Assembly (NCBI GenBank): GCA_944387125.1
Contig: CALXDT010000055.1
Span: 1 to 58,568 of the forward strand
Length of the DNA: 58,568 nt
Direction: 5' to 3'
Origin: an uncultured Oscillospiraceae bacterium
Lineage (GTDB): Bacteria; Bacillota; Clostridia; Oscillospirales; Oscillospiraceae
Shown: positions 23,111 to 31,526 of the stretch, piece after piece
Layout: every line of letters begins with the position of its first letter
Position numbering within the stretch: the first letter of the stretch is position 1
Made by a program: the position numbers and the translations under genes
The notes under the pieces: model-generated
What the model was told of the DNA's origin: nothing
What the model saw: the letters and a program-made list of their open reading frames with translations, nothing else
Database searches by the model: none

Positions 23111-24200
23111 GGTTCTTCCTCCTGTCTGTCTGGGTATTGCCCAGTATCATATCAAAAATCGCAATGGCCGCGGCGGCTTCCACTACCGGTACGGCTCTGG
23201 GGACAATGCAGGGGTCATGACGCCCCCGGACGGTCAGGGACTTCGGCGCCTGCCGGCTGAGACTGACGCTTTGCTGGGATCTGGCAATGGAGGGGGTTGG
23301 TTTGACGGACACCCGCAACAGCACCGGCATTCCGTTGGTGATCCCTCCCAGAATCCCGCCGGCGCAGTTGGTTTCCGTGCGGATCTGCCCGTTTTTCAGA
23401 ATAAAGGGGTCATTGCACTGGCTGCCCCGCATGCGGGCCGCCTGAGATCCGGCGCCGAATTCCACGGCCTTTACCGCCGGGATGCCGTAGACAATGGACG
23501 CAATGCGGCTTTCCACTCCGCCGAACATCGGCTCGCCCAAACCGGCCGGAAGTCCGGTAACGGCGCACTGGATAGCGCCGCCCAGGCTGTCCCCGTGGGC
23601 TTTGACCAGGGCGATCTGCTCCTGCATGGCCTTCCCGGCCTGGGGAGAAAGGGTGGGGAAGGCGCTGTCAACGGCATCCAGCTGCGGATCCAGGGGATCA
23701 AAGTCTTCGTCCTGAACGGTGCCGATGCCGGCGATATGGGCGCCGATTCGGATTCCCTTCAGCGCCAGCCACTGCTTGCACAGACCTCCGGCAATGCACA
23801 GGGGGGCTGTCAGACGGCCGGAAAAGTGCCCGCCGCCTGCCGCGTCCTGAAAACCGCCGTATTTGATCTGAGCGGTATAGTCCGCATGGCCGGGACGGGG
23901 GCAGTCGCGAAGCTCCGAATAGTCCCGGGAGCGGGTATTGCAGTTTCGGATCACCGCGGCAATGGGCGCGCCGCAGGTAAAGCCGTCCAATATTCCCGAG
24001 AGGAATTCCGGACGATCCTCCTCCTTCCGGGGGGTGGACCAATCGCCCTGCCCGGGAGCACGGCGGTTCAGAAACACTTGCAGAGCATCCGCATCCACAG
24101 GCAGCCCCGCGGGGATCCCGTCCAAGGTCATACCGATGGCTGCTCCGTGGGACTGCCCGAAAATGGACAGCTTCAGATGTTCACCGTAGGTACTGCTCAT
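23097..24200 (-). CDS. aroC: Chorismate synthase
   Basis: A 367-residue FMN-dependent enzyme making chorismate from 5-enolpyruvylshikimate 3-phosphate. The first signature is GEHLKLSIFGQSHGAAIGMTLDGIPAGLP. FGAGSQAARMRGSQCNDPF near residue 250 and TNCAGGILGGITNGMPV near 280 are family motifs, and RGRHDPCIVPRAVPVVEAAAAI is the third. Normal length. It overlaps aroA by 20 bases and pheA by 14, indicating tight translational coupling. Confidence 0.95.
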   Translation of the reverse strand: MSSTYGEHLKLSIFGQSHGAAIGMTLDGIPAGLPVDADALQVFLNRRAPGQGDWSTPRKEEDRPEFLSGILDGFTCGAPIAAVIRNCNTRSRDYSELRDCPRPGHADYTAQIKYGGFQDAAGGGHFSGRLTAPLCIAGGLCKQWLALKGIRIGAHIAGIGTVQDEDFDPLDPQLDAVDSAFPTLSPQAGKAMQEQIALVKAHGDSLGGAIQCAVTGLPAGLGEPMFGGVESRIASIVYGIPAVKAVEFGAGSQAARMRGSQCNDPFILKNGQIRTETNCAGGILGGITNGMPVLLRVSVKPTPSIARSQQSVSLSRQAPKSLTVRGRHDPCIVPRAVPVVEAAAAIAIFDMILGNTQTDRRKNHGSE

Positions 24201-25374
24201 ATTTGCCTCCTAACCGGCAGTATTCCTGCCAAAACTGGGGATAGGACTTTTCCGTGCACTGGGCGCCTGTAATTGTCACCGGCTCCGGGCAGACGGTAGC
24301 GGCGATGGCGGCGGACATGGCAATGCGATGATCGTTGGCACTGTCAACGGTTCCGCCCCGGAGCGCGGCGGGAAATACGGTGAGGCTGTTTTCATCCGCC
24401 ACCGCGCTGCCGCCCAGAGCCTGGAGCATGGCCATGACGGAAGCGACCCGGTCGGATTCTTTCAGACGAAGGCGGCGAATCTGGGTAAAGACCGCACCGT
24501 GCCTGCAGGCGGCGGCTACCGCTAAAATGGGAACCAGATCGGGAATGTCTCCGGCGGCAATGACTGCGGGGCGCTCCAGGGCGGGCAGCAGATCCAGAAT
24601 CGCCCGGTCTCCCTGAAGGGAGTCCCGGCGGAGGTTTTCTACCCTTACGGGATTTCCCAGCGCCTTGGCTGTTAGAAAGAAGGCGGCGTTGCTCCAATCT
24701 CCCTCCACCAGAATCTCCCCGGGGGAACGAAAGACACCGGGGCAGACCCGAAGATTGTCCGTGTGCCGGCCGAAGGCCTTCATCACGTCCTGGGTCATGG
24801 AAATATAGGGTCGGGATTCCACATTACCGATGAGCCGGATGTGGCTTTCCTCCGGAAGCAGCGCCAAAGCCAGAAGCAGGCCGGTGATAAACTGACTGGA
24901 GATGCTTCCGTCCAGGGTATACTCGCCCGGCCGCAGCCGTCCCTGACACCGGAGGGTATTTGCTGTGGGGCGGGACAGGGCGCAGCCCATCCGCTCCATC
25001 TCCTCCCACAGGGGGGATAAGGGCCGCTGGGGAAGCCTGCCCTCCATGTGGAAAACGCCGTCCACACCCAGGGCGCCCAGGATAGGCAGGAGAAACCGCA
25101 GGGTGGAGCCGCTGTCCCGACAGGGAAGTTCTGCCGCAGCCGGGAGCCGCTGTACGGGACAGACCCGGTATCCCTGCGCCGTCCGGGCAATTTGCGCGCC
25201 CAGGGCTTGCAGGCAGGCGGCGGTAGCGTCCATATCCCGGTTGGTCTGGGGACAGATCAAATCTGTGGGCGCGTCGGCAAAGGCGGCGCAGATAAGCAGA
25301 CGATGCGCCTGGGATTTGGATGGGATGGCGCGGACGGTTCCGGCGAGCTTGCCGGGGGTGATGGTAATGTCCAT
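24181..25374 (-). CDS. aroA: 3-phosphoshikimate 1-carboxyvinyltransferase (EPSP synthase)
   Basis: A 397-residue enzyme joining shikimate-3-phosphate and phosphoenolpyruvate. MDITITPGKLAGTVRAIPSKSQAHRLLICAAFA has the catalytic Lys and SKS motif. DSGSTLRFLLPILGALG, DGSISSQFITGLLLALALLP and IRRLRLKESDRVASVMAMLQALGG are further EPSP synthase signatures, and DHRIAMSAAIA ends the core. AGGAAGGT precedes the start, which lies one base after the aroB stop. Whether it is glyphosate-tolerant (class II) cannot be settled by eye. Confidence 0.95.
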   Translation of the reverse strand: MDITITPGKLAGTVRAIPSKSQAHRLLICAAFADAPTDLICPQTNRDMDATAACLQALGAQIARTAQGYRVCPVQRLPAAAELPCRDSGSTLRFLLPILGALGVDGVFHMEGRLPQRPLSPLWEEMERMGCALSRPTANTLRCQGRLRPGEYTLDGSISSQFITGLLLALALLPEESHIRLIGNVESRPYISMTQDVMKAFGRHTDNLRVCPGVFRSPGEILVEGDWSNAAFFLTAKALGNPVRVENLRRDSLQGDRAILDLLPALERPAVIAAGDIPDLVPILAVAAACRHGAVFTQIRRLRLKESDRVASVMAMLQALGGSAVADENSLTVFPAALRGGTVDSANDHRIAMSAAIAATVCPEPVTITGAQCTEKSYPQFWQEYCRLGGKYEQYLR

Positions 25375-25375
25375 A

Positions 25376-26428
25376 TCAAAGACCTTCCTGGATCCAGGAT
25401 TGTACCTGCTCCACAGGTGTGGGCAGGATGGCACAGCAGCCAATGCGCCGGGGAACAATCAGATTCACCGTGCCGCCGGAGCGCTTTTTGTCTGAAAGCG
25501 CATAGGAATACAACGTTTCCGCCGGGTATTTCGTATCAATGGGGAGGCCAAACCGGGTCAGAAGATCCAGAATCCGGGCGCCGTCGGACGCAGGGCAGAT
25601 GCCGCGCTTCATAGCGGCCCGGGTGATCATGGCAATCCCGGCGGCAACAGCCATGCCGTGGGAGACGGAGAAACTGCTGGCGGCTTCGATGCCGTGGCCG
25701 ATGGTGTGCCCCAGGTTCAGCTTCATCCGGGCGCCGGTATCAAACTCATCTTCCATTACCACATTCCGCTTCAGCTCTACGCACCGGGCGATCACCTGCT
25801 CCAAATCAAAGGAGGCGCCGGTTTTTTCCAAAAGGGAGAAAAGCTGCGGATCATAGAGAATGCCGTATTTGATCACCTCTCCGCAGCCGTCCAGAAAGAC
25901 CTGGGGAGGCAGGGTGGCGAGGGTATCGGTATCGCACAGCACCAAGGAAGGCTGGTAAAAGGCGCCTGCCAGATTCTTGCCTGCCGGCAGATCAATGGCA
26001 GTCTTTCCGCCTACGGAGGAGTCCACCGCTGCCAGCAGTGTGGTGGGAATCTGGATCAGCCGGATTCCCCGAAGGTAGCAGGCGGCGGCAAAGCCGGAAA
26101 GATCCCCGGTGACGCCCCCTCCCAGGGCGACGACCAGATCCCGGCGGGTCAGCCTGTTTTCCGCCAAATGGTTTAAAAGCTCCAAAAAGACGCTGCCGTT
26201 TTTGCTGGATTCTCCGGCAGGAAAGGTGTAATGGATCACCGAAAAGCCTGCCTGCTCCAAGCTGCGGCGTGCGGCCGCTCCATACAGGGGAAAGACCCGG
26301 CTGTCGCTGACGATACACACCGTTTCCCCGCCGGTAAGGGCGGCGGCAGCCTCCCCCAGGCCGGACAAAAGACCCGGACCGATGTGAACGGCGTATTCTT
26401 TTGAGGCATTGACCACAACGGTTTTCAT
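25376..26428 (-). CDS. aroB: 3-dehydroquinate synthase
   Basis: A 350-residue NAD- and metal-dependent enzyme forming 3-dehydroquinate from DAHP, the second step of the pathway. GGGVTGDLSGFAAACYLRGIRLIQIPTTLLAAVDSSVGGKTAIDLPAGKNLAGAFYQP contains the NAD/phosphate site and the metal-site region. LNLGHTIGHGIEAAS gives two metal-binding His residues. The start overlaps the tyrA stop (ATGA) and has GGAGG just upstream. A longer in-frame extension is the shadow of tyrA. Confidence 0.95.
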   Translation of the reverse strand: MKTVVVNASKEYAVHIGPGLLSGLGEAAAALTGGETVCIVSDSRVFPLYGAAARRSLEQAGFSVIHYTFPAGESSKNGSVFLELLNHLAENRLTRRDLVVALGGGVTGDLSGFAAACYLRGIRLIQIPTTLLAAVDSSVGGKTAIDLPAGKNLAGAFYQPSLVLCDTDTLATLPPQVFLDGCGEVIKYGILYDPQLFSLLEKTGASFDLEQVIARCVELKRNVVMEDEFDTGARMKLNLGHTIGHGIEAASSFSVSHGMAVAAGIAMITRAAMKRGICPASDGARILDLLTRFGLPIDTKYPAETLYSYALSDKKRSGGTVNLIVPRRIGCCAILPTPVEQVQSWIQEGL

Positions 26429-27255
26429 CCGTCCACCTCCTCTTTGCGCTTCTTGCCTTCTTCCAGCAGTGCGGTAAGGGCGGGTTCGTCTCCTTCGGCA
26501 ATGGCACTGCGGTAGGCGCTGAGACTTTGTATGTATTGATCCAGCTCGAACAGTACGTTTTCTTTGTTTTCCAGGAACAGCTCTGCCCACATCCGGGAAT
26601 TCAGCCAGGCCACCCGGGTCAGATCCTTGTAGCTGCCTGCGGAGAAGCCTTTGTGGGTACGGGCGGTGGGGGACTTGATAAAGGCATTGCTGAGAATATG
26701 GGGCACCTGAGAGGTAAAGGCGATCATTTTGTCGTGATTTTCCGCGGTGGTAACAGAGAAGGAGCCAAAATGACAGGGCTTCAGTGCTTCCTTCACCCGA
26801 TCCAGCAGATAGATATCGTCGAACACCGGGGGAACCAAAATCATAGGCGCGCCCTCAAACAGATCCGCCCGGCTGTATTTGAATCCGGAGAACTGGGAGC
26901 CGGCCATGGGATGTCCTCCCACAAAGGTAAACCCATAGCGCTGAGCCAGAGGGAAGCACCGGCTGCAGATCTTCTTTTTGATGCCGCAGCAGTCCAGAAC
27001 CAGAGCTGTTTTGGAGATGCTCCCGGCGTGCGCCTCCAGCCAGGAGGCGCTGCCATCGGGGTAGATGGCCAGCAGGATCAACGCACACCGGGAGATCAGG
27101 GAATCTTCCAGCCTTCCGTGAACGGCTCCGGCCAGAATGGCGAAGCTGAGCATATTTTCGTCCTTTTCCGCGGCGTAGACGGTGTGCCCGGCCAGGGCAT
27201 AGGCTCTGGCCAGGGAACCGCCGATGAGCCCCAGACCCAGGATGCCTACATTCAT
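26425..27255 (-). CDS. tyrA: Prephenate dehydrogenase
   Basis: A 276-residue NAD-dependent enzyme of tyrosine synthesis. The Rossmann motif is GILGLGLIGGSLARAYALAGHTV; the catalytic region is FVGGHPMAGSQFSGF with the conserved His near residue 120. SPTARTHKGFSAGSYKDLTRVAWLNSRMWAELFLEN is typical of the C-terminal helical domain. No ACT domain is attached, unlike the Bacillus enzyme, so feedback control may rest on the leader attenuator. It overlaps aroF and aroB by four bases each. Confidence 0.93.
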   Translation of the reverse strand: MNVGILGLGLIGGSLARAYALAGHTVYAAEKDENMLSFAILAGAVHGRLEDSLISRCALILLAIYPDGSASWLEAHAGSISKTALVLDCCGIKKKICSRCFPLAQRYGFTFVGGHPMAGSQFSGFKYSRADLFEGAPMILVPPVFDDIYLLDRVKEALKPCHFGSFSVTTAENHDKMIAFTSQVPHILSNAFIKSPTARTHKGFSAGSYKDLTRVAWLNSRMWAELFLENKENVLFELDQYIQSLSAYRSAIAEGDEPALTALLEEGKKRKEEVDG

Positions 27256-28253
27256 ACGATTGCCTCCCGGATTTTCCGCACCTTATGACATACCTCGTCA
27301 AATTGGTGAGGCGTCAGGGACTGGGCGCCGTCGCACAGGGCGCAGGCGGGGTTGTTGTGCACCTCGATCATAATGCCGTCGGCACCGGCGGCGGTGGCGG
27401 CGTAGGCCATAGGCGCAACCAGATCTGCCTTGCCGGTGGCATGGCTGGGATCCACCACCACAGGAAGATGGGTCAGCTTATGCAGCACCGAAACCGCGGA
27501 CAGATCCAGGGTGTTCCGGGTGGCGGTTTCAAAGGTACGGATACCCCGCTCGCAGAGGATCACCTGCTCATTGCCTTCGCTCATGATGTACTCGGCGCTC
27601 ATCAAAAGCTCCTGCAGAGTGTTGGCCAGTCCCCGCTTCAGCAGAATGGGCTTTTGGGTCTTCCCCAGTTCCTTCAAAAGATCGAAGTTCTGCATATTTC
27701 TGGCGCCCACCTGGATGATATCCACATCCGCGAACATATCCAGGGCGGTAATGTTCATGATCTCCGTGACAATGGGAAGACCGGTGGCCTTCTTGGCTTC
27801 CAGCAGCAGGCGGATCCCTTCTCCGTTCATGCCCTGAAAGGCGTAGGGGGAGGTACGGGGCTTAAAGGCGCCGCCCCGGAGGATGTTGGCGCCGGATTCC
27901 TTTACCGCGCGGGCAACGGCGATGATCTGCTCCTCGGACTCCACGGAACAGGGACCTGCGATCATGGCAAAATATCCGCCGCCGATGCGCACGTCTCCGG
28001 CCTGGACGATGGTATCCTTTGGATGGAACTTCCGGTTTGCCTGCTTATACGGCTCCGAAACCCGCTTGACCGATTCTACCATGTCCAGGCTTTTCAGCAG
28101 ATCCATATCTACCCGGCTGGTATCGCCGATGAGCCCCAGGACCGTGACTTCCGTACCCTTGGAGATGTGAACGTCCAAATTCATATGCTTGAGCCAATCG
28201 ACCAGATGCTGCATCTGCGCGGGGGTGGTACCAGGCTTGAGGATTGCAATCAT
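27252..28253 (-). CDS. aroF: DAHP synthase with N-terminal ferredoxin-like domain
   Basis: A 333-residue 3-deoxy-7-phosphoheptulonate synthase, the first step of aromatic synthesis from phosphoenolpyruvate and erythrose-4-phosphate. Residues 1-70 form the ferredoxin-like regulatory domain known from the Thermotoga-type enzyme (IAILKPGTTPAQMQHLVDWLKHMNLDVHIS). The barrel follows with FAMIAGPCSVESEEQI, GGAFKPRTSPYAFQG, QVGARNMQNFDLLKELG, LLKRG and VVDPSHATGKADLV. TAGGAG lies before the ATG at 28253. First structural gene of the operon, directly downstream of the attenuator. Confidence 0.95.
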   Translation of the reverse strand: MIAILKPGTTPAQMQHLVDWLKHMNLDVHISKGTEVTVLGLIGDTSRVDMDLLKSLDMVESVKRVSEPYKQANRKFHPKDTIVQAGDVRIGGGYFAMIAGPCSVESEEQIIAVARAVKESGANILRGGAFKPRTSPYAFQGMNGEGIRLLLEAKKATGLPIVTEIMNITALDMFADVDIIQVGARNMQNFDLLKELGKTQKPILLKRGLANTLQELLMSAEYIMSEGNEQVILCERGIRTFETATRNTLDLSAVSVLHKLTHLPVVVDPSHATGKADLVAPMAYAATAAGADGIMIEVHNNPACALCDGAQSLTPHQFDEVCHKVRKIREAIV

Positions 28254-28265
28254 AATAAACACTCC

Positions 28266-28307
28266 TAACAAAAAATAGGCGCCGCACGGGCAATTCGTGC
28301 GGCGCCT
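28266..28307 (-). terminator. Attenuator terminator of the aro operon
   Basis: A perfect 12-bp stem (28277-28288 with 28296-28307, AGGCGCCGCACG arms) followed on the minus strand by TATTTTTTGTT. It lies between the leader peptide and aroF, so it would stop transcription before the operon unless an alternative fold forms. Confidence 0.88.
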
Positions 28308-28354
28308 GAAAAAACGGTTTTGCAGTCTCGAACATTTTACTGCAGCACAAATTG

Positions 28355-28385
28355 CTATTACTTTTTCCGGGGAAAAAAGTAATAG
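28355..28385 (-). promoter_or_regulatory. Leader hairpin over the Tyr/Phe codons
   Basis: In the leader RNA a perfect 12-bp stem forms between 28385-28374 and 28366-28355 (CTATTACTTTTT arms). Its first arm is made of the Tyr14-Phe18 codons of the leader peptide, its second of the last codons, the stop and five bases beyond. A ribosome stalled at these codons would open it. Further pairings (28321-28326 with 28339-28344, and CTGCAGT with ACTGCAG in the peptide region) offer competing folds. Confidence 0.65.
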
Positions 28386-28426
28386 TAGCTAAAGAAAAAG
28401 CTGGCTGCAGTGCTGGTGTACATCAT
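28358..28426 (-). CDS. Phe/Tyr leader peptide of the aro operon
   Basis: A 22-codon open frame beginning ATG ATG, with GAGAGG eight bases upstream. Its centre reads FFFSYYYFF: eight aromatic residues out of nine, followed by PRKK and a stop. It sits between a near-ideal promoter and a terminator ahead of eight aromatic-biosynthesis genes. This is the layout of leader peptides that sense charged tRNA by ribosome stalling, as for pheA and trp operons of enteric bacteria. There are no Trp codons, so the signal should be Phe and Tyr supply. The peptide has no other evident role. Confidence 0.85.
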   Translation of the reverse strand: MMYTSTAASFFFSYYYFFPRKK

Positions 28427-28459
28427 AGCGGAAACCTCTCTGTCCGGGAACTGTAGACA

Positions 28460-28488
28460 AGTATACCACGAGCGGCGGATGATTGCAA
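28460..28488 (-). promoter_or_regulatory. aro operon promoter
   Basis: Minus strand TTGCAA (28483-28488), 17-base spacer, TATACT (28460-28465). Transcription would start near 28453, about 27 bases before the leader-peptide ATG. Confidence 0.8.
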
Positions 28489-28522
28489 GAGGGAAATGAA
28501 AGGAATTGGAAAAAATTCTGAA

Positions 28523-28600
28523 GGAACCTGTGATGAAACCGGCAGGCGGGGATGGGAAAAGGATCCGGCATTCAGACCCGGACGATTGCTTCAGAGGCGC
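28523..28600 (+). repeat. MITE-like repeat, copy D (short form)
   Basis: Begins GGAACCTGTGATG and ends GATTGCTTCAGAGGCGCC, inverted ends like copies A and B. It keeps GGATGGGAAAA and CCGGCATT of the right half but lacks the central palindrome. It lies between the aro promoter and the helicase gene. The rest of 28254-28697 is the aro leader. Confidence 0.5.
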
Positions 28601-28697
28601 CTGGATTTCCAGGCTTACCCAGCTGCGAAACGGAAATGTACCCACTTTATTGGACCGATTGTGTGATAGAATACGTTCAGCCAAAGGAGGGATGGAA

Positions 28698-30836
28698 ATG
28701 GATTATATCAAGGAATTGAAGCCGCAGCAGGCCGAGGCGGCCACCACCACAGAAGGCTGCATACGGGTGGTGGCAGGAGCAGGCTCCGGAAAAACCAGAA
28801 CCCTGACCGCCCGGTATCTGTATCTGGTGGATCAGCTGGGGATCTCCACCGCCAATATTCTGTGCGTCACCTTTACCAATAAGGCAGCGGCCGAAATGAA
28901 AAAGCGCATTCGGCGCCGGCTTCCGGATCAGGATCTGGGACGGATTACCACCTTCCACGGGTTTTGCGTGGGACTGCTGAAAGAGGATTGCCATGTGGTG
29001 CAGTATCCCTCCACCTTTATTGTCCTGGACGAAGAGGATAAGGAATCCATTCTCCGGGCCGTGTTCGCGGATCTGGGGATTACCGCCCGGGAGATGACCG
29101 TGAAAGAAGCGGTGGATCACATCGGATGGCGAAAAGGGGGACGGGGGTATGTGAAGACCCTCATCGGCAGTCCTGAAAAGCTGCGGCAGCTGTCGGAGGA
29201 AGCGGGGACGTTAAAGGATAAGGTGATGTACCGGTATTTCTACGAGCAGCGGAAATGTTATGGATTGGACTTTGACGATCTGATCTACTTTACGCTGTAC
29301 ATTTTGCAGCAGGACGCGCCAACCAGGGAAAAGTGGCAAAGACGCCTGGAGTATGTAATGGTGGACGAATTTCAGGACATTGACAAGGATCAGTATGCGC
29401 TGGCGGATATTCTCGCCGGCTATCATAAAAACCTGTTCGTGGTGGGGGATCCGGATCAGACCATCTATACCTGGCGGGGAGCGGATGTGAAGTTTATTAT
29501 GGAATTTGACAGCCGTCACGAACAGGTGAAGACCATCTGCTTGAATACCAACTACCGTTCGGTGCCCCAGATTCTTGCGGCCTCCAACGCGCTGATTGAC
29601 AAGAACCGGGAGCGGCTGAAAAAGCAGCTTACGGCGATCCGCCCGGATGGCAGGAAGCCCCTGTACTTCCATGGCAAAACAGGGCAGCTGGAAGCGGACT
29701 GGATCACCGCCAATATGCGCGCCCTGCATGAGGGCGGGATGGCCTACAGTGCCATGGCGGTGCTGTATCGGGCGCATTACGTGTCCCGGACGGTGGAGGA
29801 ATCCCTGATCCGCAATCGGATCCCCTATGTGCTCTACTCGGGCGTGGAGTTTTACAAGCGTAAGGAGATCAAGGATGTTCTGTGCTATCTGCGGATGATC
29901 TATTCCGGAGACGACATCAGTTTTCTGCGCACGGTCAACGAACCCCGCCGGGGAATCGGACGAACCCGGATCTCGGCATTAAAAGAATATGCCCAGATAA
30001 ACGGATGCAGCTTGTATGAATCCCTGATGGCAAATCTGGAAACGGAGCTGTTCCGCCGCAGCCGCGCCCGGGAATATGTGCGGATGATTGAAAAGTACCG
30101 AGCCATTTTCGATGGCATGGATCTGACAGACCTGCTGACGGGGATCCTCAGCGAAAGCGGCTACGAGGATATGCTTCGATCCAGCGGGGAGGAGGAGCGG
30201 CTGGATAATTTGGCGGAGCTGAAACAGGCCGTCTATGACTTTTCCCGGAAAGCGGGGGAGGAAGTCAGCCTTGGGAATTACCTGGATCACGCGGCGTTGT
30301 TTACCAATATGGATCAAACGGAAAAGACACAGGCGGTGAAGCTGATGACGGTTCACGCCGCCAAAGGGCTGGAATTCCCGGTGGTATTTCTGTGCGGCTT
30401 GTCCGAGGGGATCTTTCCGGGAAAGCGGGCAAACACCCGGGAAAAGCTGGAAGAGGAGCGGCGGCTGTGCTATGTGGCGTTTACCCGTGCCCGGGATCGG
30501 CTGTTTTTGTCTGACGCGGCGGGAAGCCACTATGACGGATCCTTCCGCTATCCCAGCCGGTTCTTGTTCAACGCGGAGAAAGAGAACGTGGAATACGTCC
30601 TTCCGCTGGATCCGGAGTTGGAAGAGAGAACCCTGGAGCAGGTTTCCCGGACGGAAGAAAGCGGATTGCCCCACAGAGCGGAACATGCGCTGATCGGCAA
30701 GCGGGTGGCGCATCCGGTATTCGGAGAAGGGAGCGTGATTGGAATCCCCAGGGATCAGGAGGGGGTCATTGTTCAATTTGACTCCATGGCGACGCCCAGA
30801 ACCTTCGGCCCCGGTGCGAAGCTGACCGGTCTGTAA
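28698..30836 (+). CDS. UvrD/PcrA-type superfamily 1 DNA helicase
   Basis: A 712-residue ATP-dependent 3'-5' DNA helicase. Walker A is AGAGSGKT near residue 25-32. Motif Ia/Ib CVTFTNKAAAEMKKRI, motif II VDEFQDIDKDQ near 222, motif III VVGDPDQTIYTWRGAD, motif IV LNTNYRS, motif V MTVHAAKGLEFPVVFLCGL and motif VI RRLCYVAFTRARDRL are all present. The C-terminus VAHPVFGEGSVIGI resembles the Tudor-like tail of PcrA that contacts RNA polymerase. At 712 residues it is a little shorter than PcrA. Two close ATGs occur; AAAGGAGGG favours 28698. PcrA or a UvrD paralog cannot be separated by eye. Confidence 0.9.
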   Translation: MDYIKELKPQQAEAATTTEGCIRVVAGAGSGKTRTLTARYLYLVDQLGISTANILCVTFTNKAAAEMKKRIRRRLPDQDLGRITTFHGFCVGLLKEDCHVVQYPSTFIVLDEEDKESILRAVFADLGITAREMTVKEAVDHIGWRKGGRGYVKTLIGSPEKLRQLSEEAGTLKDKVMYRYFYEQRKCYGLDFDDLIYFTLYILQQDAPTREKWQRRLEYVMVDEFQDIDKDQYALADILAGYHKNLFVVGDPDQTIYTWRGADVKFIMEFDSRHEQVKTICLNTNYRSVPQILAASNALIDKNRERLKKQLTAIRPDGRKPLYFHGKTGQLEADWITANMRALHEGGMAYSAMAVLYRAHYVSRTVEESLIRNRIPYVLYSGVEFYKRKEIKDVLCYLRMIYSGDDISFLRTVNEPRRGIGRTRISALKEYAQINGCSLYESLMANLETELFRRSRAREYVRMIEKYRAIFDGMDLTDLLTGILSESGYEDMLRSSGEEERLDNLAELKQAVYDFSRKAGEEVSLGNYLDHAALFTNMDQTEKTQAVKLMTVHAAKGLEFPVVFLCGLSEGIFPGKRANTREKLEEERRLCYVAFTRARDRLFLSDAAGSHYDGSFRYPSRFLFNAEKENVEYVLPLDPELEERTLEQVSRTEESGLPHRAEHALIGKRVAHPVFGEGSVIGIPRDQEGVIVQFDSMATPRTFGPGAKLTGL

Positions 30837-30891
30837 ACAAGGAAGATTGGACAGCGCCGGCCTGGAAAGGGCGTTATTTTGGAAAGACATG

Positions 30892-30937
30892 AAAAAGGCA
30901 CCCAATTTTCGATGCACGAAAACCGGGTGCCTTTTAA
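30892..30937 (+). terminator. Terminator after the helicase gene
   Basis: AAAAGGCACCC with GGGTGCCTTTT, extended inward by ATTTTCG and CGAAAA around a five-base loop. Confidence 0.85.
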
Positions 30938-31004
30938 AGTGAAATACTTTCCTCAGGAAACAGTATGCGTTGGCACGGATTGTCAGCGGTTATGACAGAA
31001 CCCG

Positions 31005-31526
31005 TCAGTCATCCTGAAAAGCCGAACTTGTTGCCTCGTAAAAGTCAAGCTCGCCCCGCAGCTGATATCGCTGCAGCGTATGCTGATTCATCATCCGAAG
31101 GACGCGGTTGGTACTGGCAAGCTCTTCCAGGGTGATGCCCAGGCGGCGGCAAAGCCAATGGGTATAGCGCTTATCATACTCCAGATGATTCCGGTAGATT
31201 TCCAGTCCCTTTTCCGTGGGGTAGAGCTGACTGAAGCGGCTGTCCTGGGAATCTTCTTTCTGGATAATCAGCCCCTTTTGCTTCAGCTTCTGAACCACGG
31301 CGGAAGTGGCGCCCTTGGTGCGAAACATCTGCTCGCTGAGCTGGGTTTGGTTGATGCCTTCGTTCTGGGCAATTGCCTTCAGGGTATATACTTCGTTGGG
31401 GTAGAGAAGAGTATCGCTGCCGTAATATCTCGGCTTATTTTCCATGGAGCGCATGTGCCGGCCACGGATGTACAGGTTATCAACAAAGTCCACCAGTTCT
31501 GTCTCCCAAATCTCTTGTTCAGTCAT
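31005..31526 (-). CDS. MarR family transcriptional regulator
   Basis: A 173-residue winged-helix regulator. The DNA-binding part is YPNEVYTLKAIAQNEGINQTQLSEQMFRTKGATSAVVQKLKQKGLIIQKEDSQDSRFSQLYPTEKG: recognition helix TKGATSAVVQKL, then the wing. Flanking helices form the dimerisation domain. GGGGGAG precedes the ATG. It lies downstream of the EFR1 protein and MFS genes on the same strand but has its own promoter 400 bases upstream. Ligand and targets are unknown; the MFS/EFR1 genes are plausible targets. Confidence 0.88.
   Translation of the reverse strand: MTEQEIWETELVDFVDNLYIRGRHMRSMENKPRYYGSDTLLYPNEVYTLKAIAQNEGINQTQLSEQMFRTKGATSAVVQKLKQKGLIIQKEDSQDSRFSQLYPTEKGLEIYRNHLEYDKRYTHWLCRRLGITLEELASTNRVLRMMNQHTLQRYQLRGELDFYEATSSAFQDD

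Noticed and set aside
28254-28460. T-box riboswitch upstream of the aro operon
   Set aside because: No T-box consensus (TGGNACCGCG-like segment) or stem I features; the leader peptide explains the region better.
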